A DNA stretch of 64,000 nt from Streptomyces tanashiensis (GCF_014648895.1 NZ_BMRZ01000013.1:1-64000); one strand, 5' to 3'. Numbered from the stretch's first letter, positions 52,983 through 61,337 are shown. Made by a program: numbers and translations. The notes: generated by a model not told the origin, from the letters alone.

Positions 52983-54119
52983 ATGGACGAGCAAGAACAC
53001 GGCCCCCTCGCCGGCTTCACCGTCGGCGTCACCGCGGCACGCCGCGCCGACGAGCTGATCGCGCTGCTGCGCCGGCGCGGCGCGGCCGTCGTCCACGGCC
53101 CCGCCCTGCGGATCGTCCCGCTCGCCGACGACACCGAACTCCTCGCCGCCACCAAGGAGCTCATCGGCCACGCCCCGGACGTCGTCGTCGCCACCACGGC
53201 GATCGGCTTCCGGGGCTGGGTCGAGGCCGCCGAGGGCTGGGGGTACGGGGAGGAGCTCCTCCGCGTCCTGCGGGACGTCGAGCTCCTCGCCCGCGGACCC
53301 AAGGTCAAGGGAGCCGTACGCGCTGCCGGACTCACCGAGTCCTGGTCGCCCTCCTCGGAGTCCATGGCCGAGGTCCTCGACCGGCTCCTCGGCGAAGGCG
53401 TGGCAGGCCGCCGGATCGCCCTCCAGCTCCACGGCGAGCCCCTCCCCGGCTTCGTCGAGGCGCTCACCGCCGGCGGCGCCGAGGTCGTCGGCGTCCCCGT
53501 CTACCGCTGGATGCCCCCCGAGGACATCGGCCCGCTCGACCGGCTCCTCGACGCGACCCTCTCCCGCACCCTCGACGCGGTCACCTTCACCAGCGCGCCC
53601 GCCGCCGCCTCGCTGTTCTCCCGGGCGGAGGAGCGGGGCGTACGGGACGAACTCCTCGCCGCGCTCCGGCACGACGTGCTCGCGGTGTGCGTGGGACCCG
53701 TGACCGCGCTGCCGCTCCAGGCGGAGGGCATCGACACCTACCAGCCGGAGCGCTTCCGGCTCGGGCCGCTCGTCCAGCTGCTCTGCCGGGAACTCCCCGG
53801 GCGCTCCCGGATCCTGCCCGTCGCCGGCCACCGCGTGGAGGTCCGCGGACACGCCGTCCTCGTCGACGGCGCCCTCCGCCCCGTCCCGCCCGCCGGAATG
53901 GCCCTCCTCGGCCTCCTCGCCCGCCGCCCCGGCTGGGTCGTCTCCCGGGCCGACCTCCTCAAGGCGCTCCCCGGAGCGGGCCGCGACGAACACGCCGTGG
54001 AGACGGCGATGGCCCGCCTCCGCACGGCCCTCGGCACGCCGAAGCTGATCCAGACGGTGGTGAAGCGGGGGTACCGGCTGGCTCTGGACCCGCCGTCGGA
54101 GGAGAAGTACGACGGGTAG
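52983..54119 (+). CDS. nnaR: HemD-like nitrate/nitrite regulator NnaR
   Basis: A 378-residue two-domain protein. Residues 1-255 form a uroporphyrinogen-III synthase (HemD)-like fold (GFTVGVTAARRADELIALLRRRGA; DAVTFTSAPAAASLF). Residues about 275-372 form an OmpR-type winged helix (PPAGMALLGLLARRPGWVVSR, ETAMARLRTALGTPKLIQTVVKRGYRL). I remember this architecture as NnaR, a coactivator working with GlnR on nitrate/nitrite assimilation genes, usually beside narK. A catalytic HemD role is unlikely. ATG 52983 is preferred over ATG 52905, which lacks a ribosome site. A strong terminator follows. Confidence 0.88.
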   Translation: MDEQEHGPLAGFTVGVTAARRADELIALLRRRGAAVVHGPALRIVPLADDTELLAATKELIGHAPDVVVATTAIGFRGWVEAAEGWGYGEELLRVLRDVELLARGPKVKGAVRAAGLTESWSPSSESMAEVLDRLLGEGVAGRRIALQLHGEPLPGFVEALTAGGAEVVGVPVYRWMPPEDIGPLDRLLDATLSRTLDAVTFTSAPAAASLFSRAEERGVRDELLAALRHDVLAVCVGPVTALPLQAEGIDTYQPERFRLGPLVQLLCRELPGRSRILPVAGHRVEVRGHAVLVDGALRPVPPAGMALLGLLARRPGWVVSRADLLKALPGAGRDEHAVETAMARLRTALGTPKLIQTVVKRGYRLALDPPSEEKYDG

Positions 54120-54126
54120 GCCCGTC

Positions 54127-54163
54127 GGGGGCGGTCGCTCCGCCCCTTCGGGCGACCGCCCCC
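54127..54163. terminator. Terminator after nnaR
   Basis: A 12-bp perfect stem GGGGGCGGTCGC (54127-54138) with GCGACCGCCCCC (54152-54163), 13-nt loop, 7 bp after the nnaR stop. Confidence 0.85.
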
Positions 54164-54205
54164 ACGGCGCGGGAGGATCGCCCCCACGTGCGTGGGCCCC
54201 GCGAC

Positions 54206-54235
54206 TGACACGGTGCCCCCCTGTGGCGTACGCTC
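54206..54235 (+). promoter_or_regulatory. Candidate promoter of the HelD-like gene
   Basis: CTGACA (54206-54211), an 18-bp spacer and TACGCT (54230-54235) resemble a housekeeping promoter, giving a leader of about 30 nt before GTG 54272. GAAGGGGG serves as ribosome-binding site. No rifampicin-associated inverted repeat is visible here. Confidence 0.5.
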
Positions 54236-54271
54236 GACGGCTGCCCAGTGCACGTGAGAAGGGGGCCTTAG

Positions 54272-56602
54272 GTGGCCGCGCAGGAAGCCGTGGACACGGT
54301 CAGAGACCGTGAGATCGGTGTCGAGCAGGAACATCTGGATCAGGTCTACCGCCGACTGGAGGAGAAGATCCACGAGGCGGAGTTCCTGATGAACGACGCC
54401 GCCCAGCGGGGTCAGGTCGGCACGCCCGGCGCCCTCGCCGAGCGGGACGCCCAGGTCTTCCGGGCCGGCATCCACCTCAACCGGCTCAACAACGAGTTCG
54501 AGGACTTCCTCTTCGGCCGGATCGACCTTCTGTACGGGAAGGACGGGAAGAAGGGCCCCGACGGCGCCTACACGTCCGTCGAGCCCGCCGAGGACGCCGT
54601 ACGTCCCGATAACACGGCCGACATCGGCGAGACCCTCCACATCGGGCGCATCGGCGTGCTCGACTCCGACTACGCCCCGCTCGTCATCGACTGGCGCGCG
54701 CCCGCCGCCGCGCCCTTCTACCGGTCCACCCCCGTCGACCCCGGCCGGGTCGTGCGCCGGCGCGTCATCCGCTCCAAGGGCCGCCAGGTCCTCGGCGTCG
54801 AGGACGACCTCATGCGCCCCGAGCTCCGCGCCACCCTCGACGGGCGCGAGCTGCCCGTGATCGGCGACGGCGCCCTGATGGCCGCCCTCGGCCAGGCCCG
54901 CAGCCACACCATGCGGGACATCGTCTCCAGCATCCAGGCCGAACAGGACCTGGTCATCCGCGCGCCCGCCGCCTCCGTGACGTACGTCGAGGGCGGGCCG
55001 GGCACCGGGAAGACCGCGGTCGCGCTGCACCGCGCCGCCTACCTGCTCTACCAGGACCGGCGGCGGTACGCGGGCGGCATCCTGATCGTCTCCCCGACCC
55101 CGCTCCTCGTCTCGTACACCGAGGGCGTCCTGCCTTCGCTCGGCGAGGAGGGCCAGGTCGCGATCCGCGCCGTCGGCTCGCTGGTCGACGGCGCCGAGGC
55201 CACCGCCTACGACGAGCCCGCCGTCGCCCGCGTCAAGGGCTCCTCCCGCATGGTCCACGTCCTCCGCAAGGCCGCCCGCGGCGCCCTGGAGACCCCCGCG
55301 CCCAAGGCGCAGCCCGAGCTGGGGGAGGACACCGAGGGCGCGCCCGCCGGTACGCCCACCCGGCTCCGTGTCGTCGCCTTCGGGCGGCGGCTGGAGCTGG
55401 AGGCCGACGAGCTCCGCCGCATCCGGCACAACGTCCTCGGCGGCACCGCCCCCGTCAACCTGCTCCGGCCGCGCGCCCGCCGGCTCCTCCTCGACGCGCT
55501 GTACGCCAAGTCCGGCGCCGTCGGCCGGCACAGCGACCCCGAGCTCGCCGCCGAGCTGCGTTCCTCCTTCGACGAGGACGTGTCGACGGAGGACTCGTTC
55601 CTCGGGTTCCTCGACGCCTGGTGGCCCGAGCTCAGTCCCCGTCAGGTCCTCGACGCGATGGCCGACGAGCGGCGGCTCGGCCGCTGGGCCCGCCGGATCC
55701 TCAACCCGGGCGAGGTGCGGCGGCTCGCGCGCTCGCTGCGGCGGCGGGAGCTCTCCGTCCACGACGTCGCCCTCCTCGACGAGCTCAACACCCTGCTCGG
55801 CGCCCCGGCCCGGCCCCGCAAGAAGCGGGAGTACGACCCGCTGGACCAGCTCACGGGCCTGGAGGAGCTGATGCCGGTACGGGAGGAGACCCAGCGGGAG
55901 CGGGCCGAGCGGCTCGCGGCGGAGCGCACCGAGTACGCGCACGTGATCGTCGACGAGGCCCAGGACCTGACGCCCATGCAGTGGCGGATGGTCGGGCGGC
56001 GCGGCCGGCACGCCACCTGGACGGTCGTGGGCGACCCGGCGCAGTCCTCCTGGTCGGACCCGGACGAGGCGGCTGAGGCCCGTGACGAGGCCCTCGGCTC
56101 CCGGCCCCGGCGCCGCTTCGAGCTGACCGTGAACTACCGGAACCCGGCGGAGATCGCCGAGCTCGCCGCGAAGGTCCTCGCCCTCGCCATGCCGGGCAAG
56201 GAATCGCCGCGCGCGGTCCGCTCGACGGGCGTCGAGCCCCGCTTCGTACAGGTCCCGGACAAGGCGAATCTGGCCGAAACCGTACGGTCCGAGGCCGAGC
56301 GGCTCCTCGGTGAGGTCGACGGCACGGTGGGCGTCGTCGTCGCCATGAACCGGCGTCGGGAGGCGGCCCGCTGGCTCGCCGACCTGGGCGACCGGGTGGT
56401 GGCCCTCGGTTCCCTGGAGGCGAAGGGGCTCGAGTACGACGCCACCGTCGTCGTCTCCCCGGCCGAGATCGCGGACGAGTCCCCGGCCGGTCTGCGGGTG
56501 CTCTACGTGGCCCTGACCCGGTCCACGCAGGCGCTGACGGTGCTCTCGGGCGACCGGGACATGCCGGACGAGGCGGGGGTCCCGGACCTGCTGCGGGACT
56601 GA
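54272..56602 (+). CDS. HelD-like RNA polymerase recycling ATPase
   Basis: A 776-residue SF1 (UvrD/Rep-like) ATPase of the HelD class. An N-terminal coiled coil (about 15-90, DQVYRRLEEKIHEAEFLMNDAAQRG) is thought to reach into the secondary channel of RNA polymerase. Walker A is GGPGTGKT at 241-248, Walker B VDEAQDLTP near 565, motif III GDPAQSSW, and motif VI region YVALTRSTQAL. Such proteins pull stalled RNA polymerase off DNA; a related Streptomyces protein, HelR, gives rifampicin tolerance. I see no upstream rifampicin element, so this is more likely the housekeeping HelD. GTG 54272 fits the family start. Confidence 0.87.
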   Translation: MAAQEAVDTVRDREIGVEQEHLDQVYRRLEEKIHEAEFLMNDAAQRGQVGTPGALAERDAQVFRAGIHLNRLNNEFEDFLFGRIDLLYGKDGKKGPDGAYTSVEPAEDAVRPDNTADIGETLHIGRIGVLDSDYAPLVIDWRAPAAAPFYRSTPVDPGRVVRRRVIRSKGRQVLGVEDDLMRPELRATLDGRELPVIGDGALMAALGQARSHTMRDIVSSIQAEQDLVIRAPAASVTYVEGGPGTGKTAVALHRAAYLLYQDRRRYAGGILIVSPTPLLVSYTEGVLPSLGEEGQVAIRAVGSLVDGAEATAYDEPAVARVKGSSRMVHVLRKAARGALETPAPKAQPELGEDTEGAPAGTPTRLRVVAFGRRLELEADELRRIRHNVLGGTAPVNLLRPRARRLLLDALYAKSGAVGRHSDPELAAELRSSFDEDVSTEDSFLGFLDAWWPELSPRQVLDAMADERRLGRWARRILNPGEVRRLARSLRRRELSVHDVALLDELNTLLGAPARPRKKREYDPLDQLTGLEELMPVREETQRERAERLAAERTEYAHVIVDEAQDLTPMQWRMVGRRGRHATWTVVGDPAQSSWSDPDEAAEARDEALGSRPRRRFELTVNYRNPAEIAELAAKVLALAMPGKESPRAVRSTGVEPRFVQVPDKANLAETVRSEAERLLGEVDGTVGVVVAMNRRREAARWLADLGDRVVALGSLEAKGLEYDATVVVSPAEIADESPAGLRVLYVALTRSTQALTVLSGDRDMPDEAGVPDLLRD

Positions 56603-56681
56603 GCCGGCGGGCGCGGGACGCCGATTTCCAGTCAACCTGTGGCGCTGGAATCACCAGCCAGGGTGGTTTGTTAGCCTTGTC

Positions 56682-56832
56682 GTGGCACCGGCTCGATCCA
56701 AGCCCCCGGGCCCAACCTTCGTCCCTCAGAGGGACCACTTGCCGCGAGGCGAGCATGGCGGGTCGGTGCCACTTAGATGTATGTACGAAGTTGAGGCCCC
56801 TGTCACCTCCGGTGACGGGGGCCTCTTCTGTT
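56682..56832 (+). ncRNA. Folded small RNA or leader RNA upstream of malic enzyme
   Basis: About 150 nt that fold into a closed multi-branch structure: GTGGCACCG (56682-56690) pairs perfectly with CGGTGCCAC (56764-56772). Inside are the hairpins GTCCCT-CAG-AGGGAC (56721-56735) and CTTGCC-GCGA-GGCGAG (56738-56753). An intrinsic terminator (56793-56825) and a U-rich run end it. TAGCCT (56672-56677) would be the -10. I recall an sRNA reported between the matching S. coelicolor genes and a published maeb cis-RNA motif near malic-enzyme genes, but I cannot verify that either equals this element. Confidence 0.72.
56793..56825 (+). terminator. Terminator of the small RNA
   Basis: A 15-bp stem GAGGCCCC.../...GGGGGCCTC (56793-56807 with 56811-56825, one T-G wobble), loop TCC, followed by TTCTGTTT. 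It would stop transcription 165 nt before the malic enzyme start, so that gene needs its own promoter or controlled read-through. Confidence 0.88.
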
Positions 56833-56854
56833 TCCCCGAGAGTTCTCGTATGGT

Positions 56855-56868
56855 GGAAACTACTTTCC
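56855..56868. promoter_or_regulatory. GGAAA-N4-TTTCC palindrome
   Basis: A perfect short palindrome in an unusually A/T-rich segment (56835-56880) between the small-RNA terminator and the malic enzyme leader. It is a candidate operator or promoter-associated site for the malic enzyme gene. Confidence 0.4.
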
Positions 56869-56888
56869 GAAAACAAAATGACCGCATT

Positions 56889-56953
56889 ACCTGCTACCGG
56901 CAGGTAGGTGCGACCATCGGAGGGCGCCGCCAGGGCAACCAGCCGGGGCGGCG
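56889..56953 (+). promoter_or_regulatory. Structured 5' leader of malic enzyme
   Basis: Two dyads precede the gene: ACCTGC-N5-GCAGGT (56889-56905) and CGCCGCC (56925-56931) with GGCGGCG (56947-56953), enclosing a small GGC-AACCA-GCC hairpin (56934-56944). After it comes AGAGGAA, the ribosome-binding site. This may be a cis-regulatory RNA distinct from the upstream terminated RNA. Confidence 0.5.
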
Positions 56954-56990
56954 TAGCAACGAAGCTCAGGGAAAGCAGAGGAACTCGGCC

Positions 56991-58421
56991 ATGGCAACGG
57001 CGCCCAGCGTCTCGTACTCGATGACGGTCCGGCTGGAGGTTCCCGCGAGCGGAACCGCGGTCTCCCAGCTCACCACGGCGGTGGAGTCCCACGGCGGATC
57101 CGTCACCGGCCTCGACGTGACCGCCTCCGGCCACGAGAAGCTCCGCATCGACGTCACCATCGCCGCGACCTCCACCGCGCACGCCGACGAGATCGTCGCG
57201 CAGCTGCGCACCATCGAGGGCGTCGTCCTCGGCAAGGTCTCCGACCGTACGTTCCTGATGCACCTCGGCGGCAAGATCGAGATGGCGTCGAAGCACCCCA
57301 TCCGCAACCGTGACGACCTCTCCATGATCTACACCCCGGGCGTCGCCCGCGTGTGCATGGCGATCGCCGAGAACCCCGAGGACGCCCGCCGCCTCACCAT
57401 CAAGCGCAACACCGTCGCGGTCGTCACCGACGGCTCCGCCGTCCTCGGCCTCGGCAACATCGGCCCGATGGCCGCGATGCCGGTCATGGAGGGCAAGGCG
57501 GCCCTGTTCAAGCGCTTCGCCGACATCGACGCCTGGCCTCTCTGCCTCGACACCCAGGACACCGACGAGATCGTCGCGATCGTCAAGGCGATCGCCCCCG
57601 GCTTCGCGGGCATCAACCTGGAGGACATCTCGGCGCCCCGCTGCTTCGAGATCGAGGCCCGGCTGCGCGAGGCCCTCGACATCCCCGTCTTCCACGACGA
57701 CCAGCACGGCACCGCCATCGTCGTCCTGGCCGCCCTCACCAACGCGCTGCGCGTGGTCGGCAAGGGCATCGGTGACGTACGGGTCGTCATGTCCGGTGCC
57801 GGCGCGGCCGGTACGGCCATCCTGAAGCTGCTGATCGCGGCGGGCGTGAAGCACGCCGTCGTCGCCGACATCCACGGCGTCGTGCACGCGGACCGCGAGG
57901 ACCTCGTCGACGCCGCGCCCGGCACTCCGCTGCGCTGGATCGCCGACAACACCAACCCGGAGGGCGTCACCGGCACCCTCAAGGAGGCCGTCGTCGGCGC
58001 GGACGTGTTCATCGGCGTCTCGGCCCCGAACCTGCTGGGCGCCGAGGACGTCGCCGCCATGGCGGAGGGATCCATCGTGTTCGCGCTCGCGAACCCGGAC
58101 CCGGAGGTCGACCCGGCCGCCGCCCGGCAGACCGCCGCCGTCGTCGCCACCGGCCGCTCGGACTTCCCGAACCAGATCAACAACGTGCTGGTCTTCCCGG
58201 GCGTCTTCCGCGGTCTGCTCGACGCCCAGTCCCGTACCGTCAACACGGAGATGATGCTTGCGGCGGCGTCCGCCCTCGCCGACGTGGTCACCGAGGACGA
58301 GCTGAACCCGAACTACATCATCCCGTCGGTCTTCAACGACAAGGTCGCCGGCGCGGTGGCCGGCGCGGTCCGGACCGCGGCGAAGGCCGCGGGATCGGGC
58401 ACGGCGCCGTCCGGGCGCTGA
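56991..58421 (+). CDS. ACT-domain malic enzyme
   Basis: A 476-residue malic enzyme, oxidatively decarboxylating malate to pyruvate with NAD(P)H formation. An N-terminal ACT-like regulatory domain (about 8-85) is followed by the malic domain (SMIYTPGVARVCMAIA, with catalytic Tyr; VFHDDQHGTAIVVLAAL with metal-binding Asp residues) and an NAD-binding domain with GAGAAGTAI near residue 270. The cofactor, NAD or NADP, cannot be read confidently. The ATG at 56991 follows AGAGGAA; the frame is open through the small RNA but that part is non-coding. Expression is probably controlled by the structured leader. Confidence 0.93.
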   Translation: MATAPSVSYSMTVRLEVPASGTAVSQLTTAVESHGGSVTGLDVTASGHEKLRIDVTIAATSTAHADEIVAQLRTIEGVVLGKVSDRTFLMHLGGKIEMASKHPIRNRDDLSMIYTPGVARVCMAIAENPEDARRLTIKRNTVAVVTDGSAVLGLGNIGPMAAMPVMEGKAALFKRFADIDAWPLCLDTQDTDEIVAIVKAIAPGFAGINLEDISAPRCFEIEARLREALDIPVFHDDQHGTAIVVLAALTNALRVVGKGIGDVRVVMSGAGAAGTAILKLLIAAGVKHAVVADIHGVVHADREDLVDAAPGTPLRWIADNTNPEGVTGTLKEAVVGADVFIGVSAPNLLGAEDVAAMAEGSIVFALANPDPEVDPAAARQTAAVVATGRSDFPNQINNVLVFPGVFRGLLDAQSRTVNTEMMLAAASALADVVTEDELNPNYIIPSVFNDKVAGAVAGAVRTAAKAAGSGTAPSGR

Positions 58422-58437
58422 CGGCGCGTCGCGATTC

Positions 58438-58480
58438 GCGGAGCCGTAAACCCGCCTTTAGGGTGGCTTTTCGGCTCCGC
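58438..58480 (+). terminator. Terminator after malic enzyme
   Basis: GCGGAGCCG (58438-58446) pairs with CGGCTCCGC (58472-58480) around a 25-nt loop that has its own ACCC/GGGT pairing. It lies 16 bp after the malic enzyme stop. Confidence 0.65.
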
Positions 58481-58733
58481 GTGGTTTTCGTGGTGTCGAC
58501 AGAACGTCACCACCACGGGGCTCTGGCGCTTTTCGTGTGACCCGCGGGGGTGCCGGATTGGCGTTCCCGCCGCTGGTGGGGGCAGGATGCGTGTTTGGGC
58601 GCGAGGGTCTGTCATTTGACCCGGGTCCGGGGACTGTCCGAGGGCCCTGGCAGCATCGGCTTCGCTGTACCCAATCGCGCGGCTTCCGCCGCGTGGCACG
58701 CCTCACAGGCAAGAAGAACACGGGAGTAACAAC
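58481..58733 (+). promoter_or_regulatory. hupA upstream region
   Basis: The gap between malic enzyme and hupA totals 312 bp, the first part being the terminator. The rest contains the inverted repeat CGTGGTG-N15-CACCACG (58489-58517) and a TTGACC hexamer (58616-58621) without a matching -10. GGGAG at 58721-58725 is the hupA ribosome-binding site. Confidence 0.4.
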
Positions 58734-59015
58734 ATGAACCGCAGTGAGCTGGTGGCCGCCCTGGCCGACCGCGCCGAGGTGACCCGCAAGGACGCCGACG
58801 CCGTGCTGGCCGCTCTCGCCGAGACCGTCGGTGAGGTCGTCGCCAAGGGTGACGAGAAGGTCACCATCCCCGGCTTCCTGACCTTCGAGCGCACCCACCG
58901 TGCCGCTCGCACCGCTCGTAACCCGCAGACCGGCGACCCGATCGACATCCCGGCCGGCTACAGCGTGAAGGTCTCCGCGGGCTCGAAGCTCAAGGAAGCC
59001 GCCAAGGGCAAGTAA
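58734..59015 (+). CDS. hupA: Histone-like protein HU (HupA)
   Basis: A 93-residue classical HU protein: MNRSELVAALADRAEVTRKDAD at the helical N-terminus, IPGFLTFERTHRAARTARNPQTGD in the saddle and DNA-binding arm (with the Arg-Asn-Pro tip), and KEAAKGK at the end. It lacks the long lysine-rich tail of the other Streptomyces HU (HupS), so it is the HupA type, abundant in vegetative growth. It wraps and bends DNA as a dimer. A 17-bp-stem terminator follows at once, as suits a strongly expressed single gene. Confidence 0.95.
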   Translation: MNRSELVAALADRAEVTRKDADAVLAALAETVGEVVAKGDEKVTIPGFLTFERTHRAARTARNPQTGDPIDIPAGYSVKVSAGSKLKEAAKGK

Positions 59016-59031
59016 GGCTGCCTGTAGGCGC

Positions 59032-59072
59032 CGAAAGGGCGGCCACCCTGTCAGGGGGTGGCCGCCCTTTCG
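59032..59072. terminator. Strong terminator after hupA
   Basis: A perfect 17-bp stem (59032-59048 with 59056-59072) with a 7-nt loop, 16 bp after the hupA stop; the arms end CGAAAGGG/CCCTTTCG. Confidence 0.92.
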
Positions 59073-59126
59073 TTCGTGCCTGTACGGGCCCGTGACGCCG
59101 TTCGTGCCTGTACGGGCCCGTGACGC
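59071..59126. repeat. Perfect 28-nt tandem duplication
   Basis: The 28-bp unit at 59071-59098 is repeated exactly at 59099-59126 (each starts CGTTCGTGCCTGTACGGG and ends GTGACGC). It lies between the hupA terminator and the murA stop at 59128. The identity of the copies points to a recent duplication. Each unit contains the short dyad GTACGGGCCCGTGAC. Confidence 0.93.
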
Positions 59127-59127
59127 C

Positions 59128-60468
59128 CTACACCAGCGCGCTGCCCGGGAGCTCGACCTTCGCGCCGAGCTCGACGAGCTTCTCCATGAAGTTCTCGTAG
59201 CCGCGGTTGATGAGCTCGATGCCGTGGACCCGGCTCGTGCCCTGGGCCGCGAGCGCGGCGATCAGGTACGAGAAGCCGCCGCGCAGGTCGGGGATGACCA
59301 GGTCGGCGCCCTGGAGCTTCGTCGGGCCGGAGACGACCGCCGAGTGCAGGAAGTTCCGCTGGCCGAAGCGGCAGTCGGAGCCGCCCAGGCACTCGCGGTA
59401 CAGCTGGATGTGCGCACCCATCTGGTTCAGCGCGGAGGTGAAGCCGAGCCGGGACTCGTACACCGTCTCGTGGACGATGGAGAGGCCGGAGGCCTGCGTC
59501 AGGGCCACGACCAGCGGCTGCTGCCAGTCCGTCTGGAAGCCGGGGTGCACGTCCGTCTCCAGGGCGATCGCGTTGAGCGAGCCGCCCGGGTGCCAGAAGC
59601 GGATGCCCTCGTCGTCGATCTCGAAGGCGCCGCCGACCTTCCGGTACGTGTTGAGGAAGGTCATCATCGAGCGCTGCTGGGCGCCGCGCACGTAGATGTT
59701 GCCCTCGGTCGCCAGCGCCGCCGACGCCCAGGAGGCCGCCTCCAGGCGGTCCGGGAGCGCCCGGTGGGTGTAGCCGTCGAGCTTGTCGACACCGGTGATC
59801 CGGATGGTCCGGTCGGTGTTGATGGAGATGATCGCGCCCATCTTCTGCAGGACGCAGATCAGGTCCTCGATCTCGGGCTCCACGGCCGCGTTCGACAGCT
59901 CGGTGACGCCCTCCGCGAGGACGGCCGTGAGCAGCACCTGCTCGGTCGAGCCGACCGAGGGGTACGGGAGGCGGATCTTGCAACCGCGAAGGCGCTGCGG
60001 GGCCTCCAGGTACTGCCCGTCCGCCCGCTTCTCGATGGTGGCGCCGAACTGGCGCAGCACGTCGAAGTGGAAGTCGATGGGCCGGCCGCCGATGTCGCAG
60101 CCGCCCAGGCCCGGGATGAAGGCGTGGCCGAGGCGGTGCAGCAGCGGGCCGCAGAAGAGGATCGGGATGCGCGACGAACCGGCGTGGGCATCGATGTCAG
60201 CCACGTTGGCGGACTCGACGTGCGTCGGGTCGAGGACGAGCTCCCCGGGCTCCTCGCCCGGGCGGACCGTCACTCCGTGCAGCTGGAGCAGCCCGCGGAC
60301 CACGCGGACGTCACGGATGTCGGGCACGTTGCGCAGGCGGCTGGGGCCGCTGCCGAGCAGAGCGGCGACCATCGCCTTGGGCACGAGGTTCTTCGCGCCG
60401 CGGACGCGGATCTCGCCCTCCAGCGGGGTGCCGCCGTGGACAAGCAGGACATCGTCTGTGCCGGTCAT
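59128..60468 (-). CDS. murA: UDP-GlcNAc 1-carboxyvinyltransferase MurA
   Basis: A 446-residue enolpyruvyl transferase for the first committed step of peptidoglycan synthesis (UDP-GlcNAc plus PEP). The core motifs include GAKNLVPKAMVAALL near the start (Lys-Asn pair) and the active-site loop GGCDIGGRP with Cys124. Mycobacterial MurA has Asp there and is fosfomycin-resistant, so Cys suggests sensitivity. The C-terminal half shows PDLRGGFSYLIAALAA. ATG 60468 is the family start; the frame is open to 60528. Streptomyces often carry a second murA; only one lies in this window. Confidence 0.95.
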   Translation of the reverse strand: MTGTDDVLLVHGGTPLEGEIRVRGAKNLVPKAMVAALLGSGPSRLRNVPDIRDVRVVRGLLQLHGVTVRPGEEPGELVLDPTHVESANVADIDAHAGSSRIPILFCGPLLHRLGHAFIPGLGGCDIGGRPIDFHFDVLRQFGATIEKRADGQYLEAPQRLRGCKIRLPYPSVGSTEQVLLTAVLAEGVTELSNAAVEPEIEDLICVLQKMGAIISINTDRTIRITGVDKLDGYTHRALPDRLEAASWASAALATEGNIYVRGAQQRSMMTFLNTYRKVGGAFEIDDEGIRFWHPGGSLNAIALETDVHPGFQTDWQQPLVVALTQASGLSIVHETVYESRLGFTSALNQMGAHIQLYRECLGGSDCRFGQRNFLHSAVVSGPTKLQGADLVIPDLRGGFSYLIAALAAQGTSRVHGIELINRGYENFMEKLVELGAKVELPGSALV

Positions 60469-60746
60469 GAATCTCGCGTTCCGAAAGTGGGGTCCGACGG
60501 GTGGCCAGAGAAAAGGGTAAAGGGCCATGAGACCCCGATCGGGTGCCTCGGGGGGCCTGTCAGATGTAATGAATTCGGCACAACACCCTCTGTTCCCATG
60601 ATCTTGCGGAGCGTCACCGTCCGCTTGTCCCCGCGGGCCGCCCCGGCGCGCCGGCCGCGTCCCTCCTGAACTGCGCTGGTCCCCGGCTTCCCCGCATCCC
60701 TCCCGACAACCCCCGCGAACGCCGAAGATGCGGGATCATGTGTCGC

Positions 60747-61307
60747 ATGACCGAGGTGTCCTCGCTCACAGGACGGCTGCTCGTGGCCACCCCCGCGCTG
60801 GCGGACCCGAATTTCGACCGCGCGGTGGTCCTGCTGCTCGACCACGACGACGAGGGTTCCCTCGGCGTCGTCCTCAACCGGCCCACCCCGGTGACCGTCG
60901 GAGACATCCTCGCGCCCTGGGCCGCCCTCGCCGGCGAACCGGGCGTCGTCTTCCAGGGCGGCCCCGTCTCGCTCGACGCCGCCCTCGGCCTCGCCGTGAT
61001 CCCCGGCGACGAGGGCCCCCTCGGCTGGCGGCGGGTGTACGGCGCGATCGGCCTGGTCGACCTGGAGGCCCCGCCCGAGCTGCTCGGACCGGCGCTCGGC
61101 TCGCTGCGGATCTTCGCCGGGTACGCGGGCTGGGGACCCGGCCAGCTGGAGTCCGAGCTCGGCGACGGAGCCTGGTACGTGGTCGAGTCGGAGCCCGGCG
61201 ACGTCTCCTCGCCGCGCCCCGAGACGCTGTGGCGGCAGGTGCTGCGACGGCAGCGCGGCGAACTCGCGATGATCGCGACGTACGCCGACGACCCGTCCCT
61301 CAACTGA
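60747..61307 (+). CDS. YqgE/AlgH family protein
   Basis: A 186-residue YqgE/AlgH protein: LTGRLLVATPALADPNFDRAVVLLLDHD, GVVLNRPTPV and VFQGGPVS are family marks. Its biochemical function is not settled; in pseudomonads AlgH affects alginate genes. No catalytic residues are obvious. I use ATG 60747 (MTEVSSLTG); ATG 60738 would add three residues. It is divergent from murA across 278 bp in which I can identify no clear promoter, and precedes the DUF3039 gene by 30 bp. Confidence 0.9.
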   Translation: MTEVSSLTGRLLVATPALADPNFDRAVVLLLDHDDEGSLGVVLNRPTPVTVGDILAPWAALAGEPGVVFQGGPVSLDAALGLAVIPGDEGPLGWRRVYGAIGLVDLEAPPELLGPALGSLRIFAGYAGWGPGQLESELGDGAWYVVESEPGDVSSPRPETLWRQVLRRQRGELAMIATYADDPSLN

Positions 61308-61337
61308 GGCCGCGGGCTTTCAGTACCCTTGGCGGTT

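Noticed and set aside
54120..54271. Rifampicin-associated element upstream of the HelD-like gene
   Set aside because: I searched the 152-bp gap by eye for the GGGGCTTGC-type inverted repeat and saw only the nnaR terminator and an ordinary promoter-like pair.
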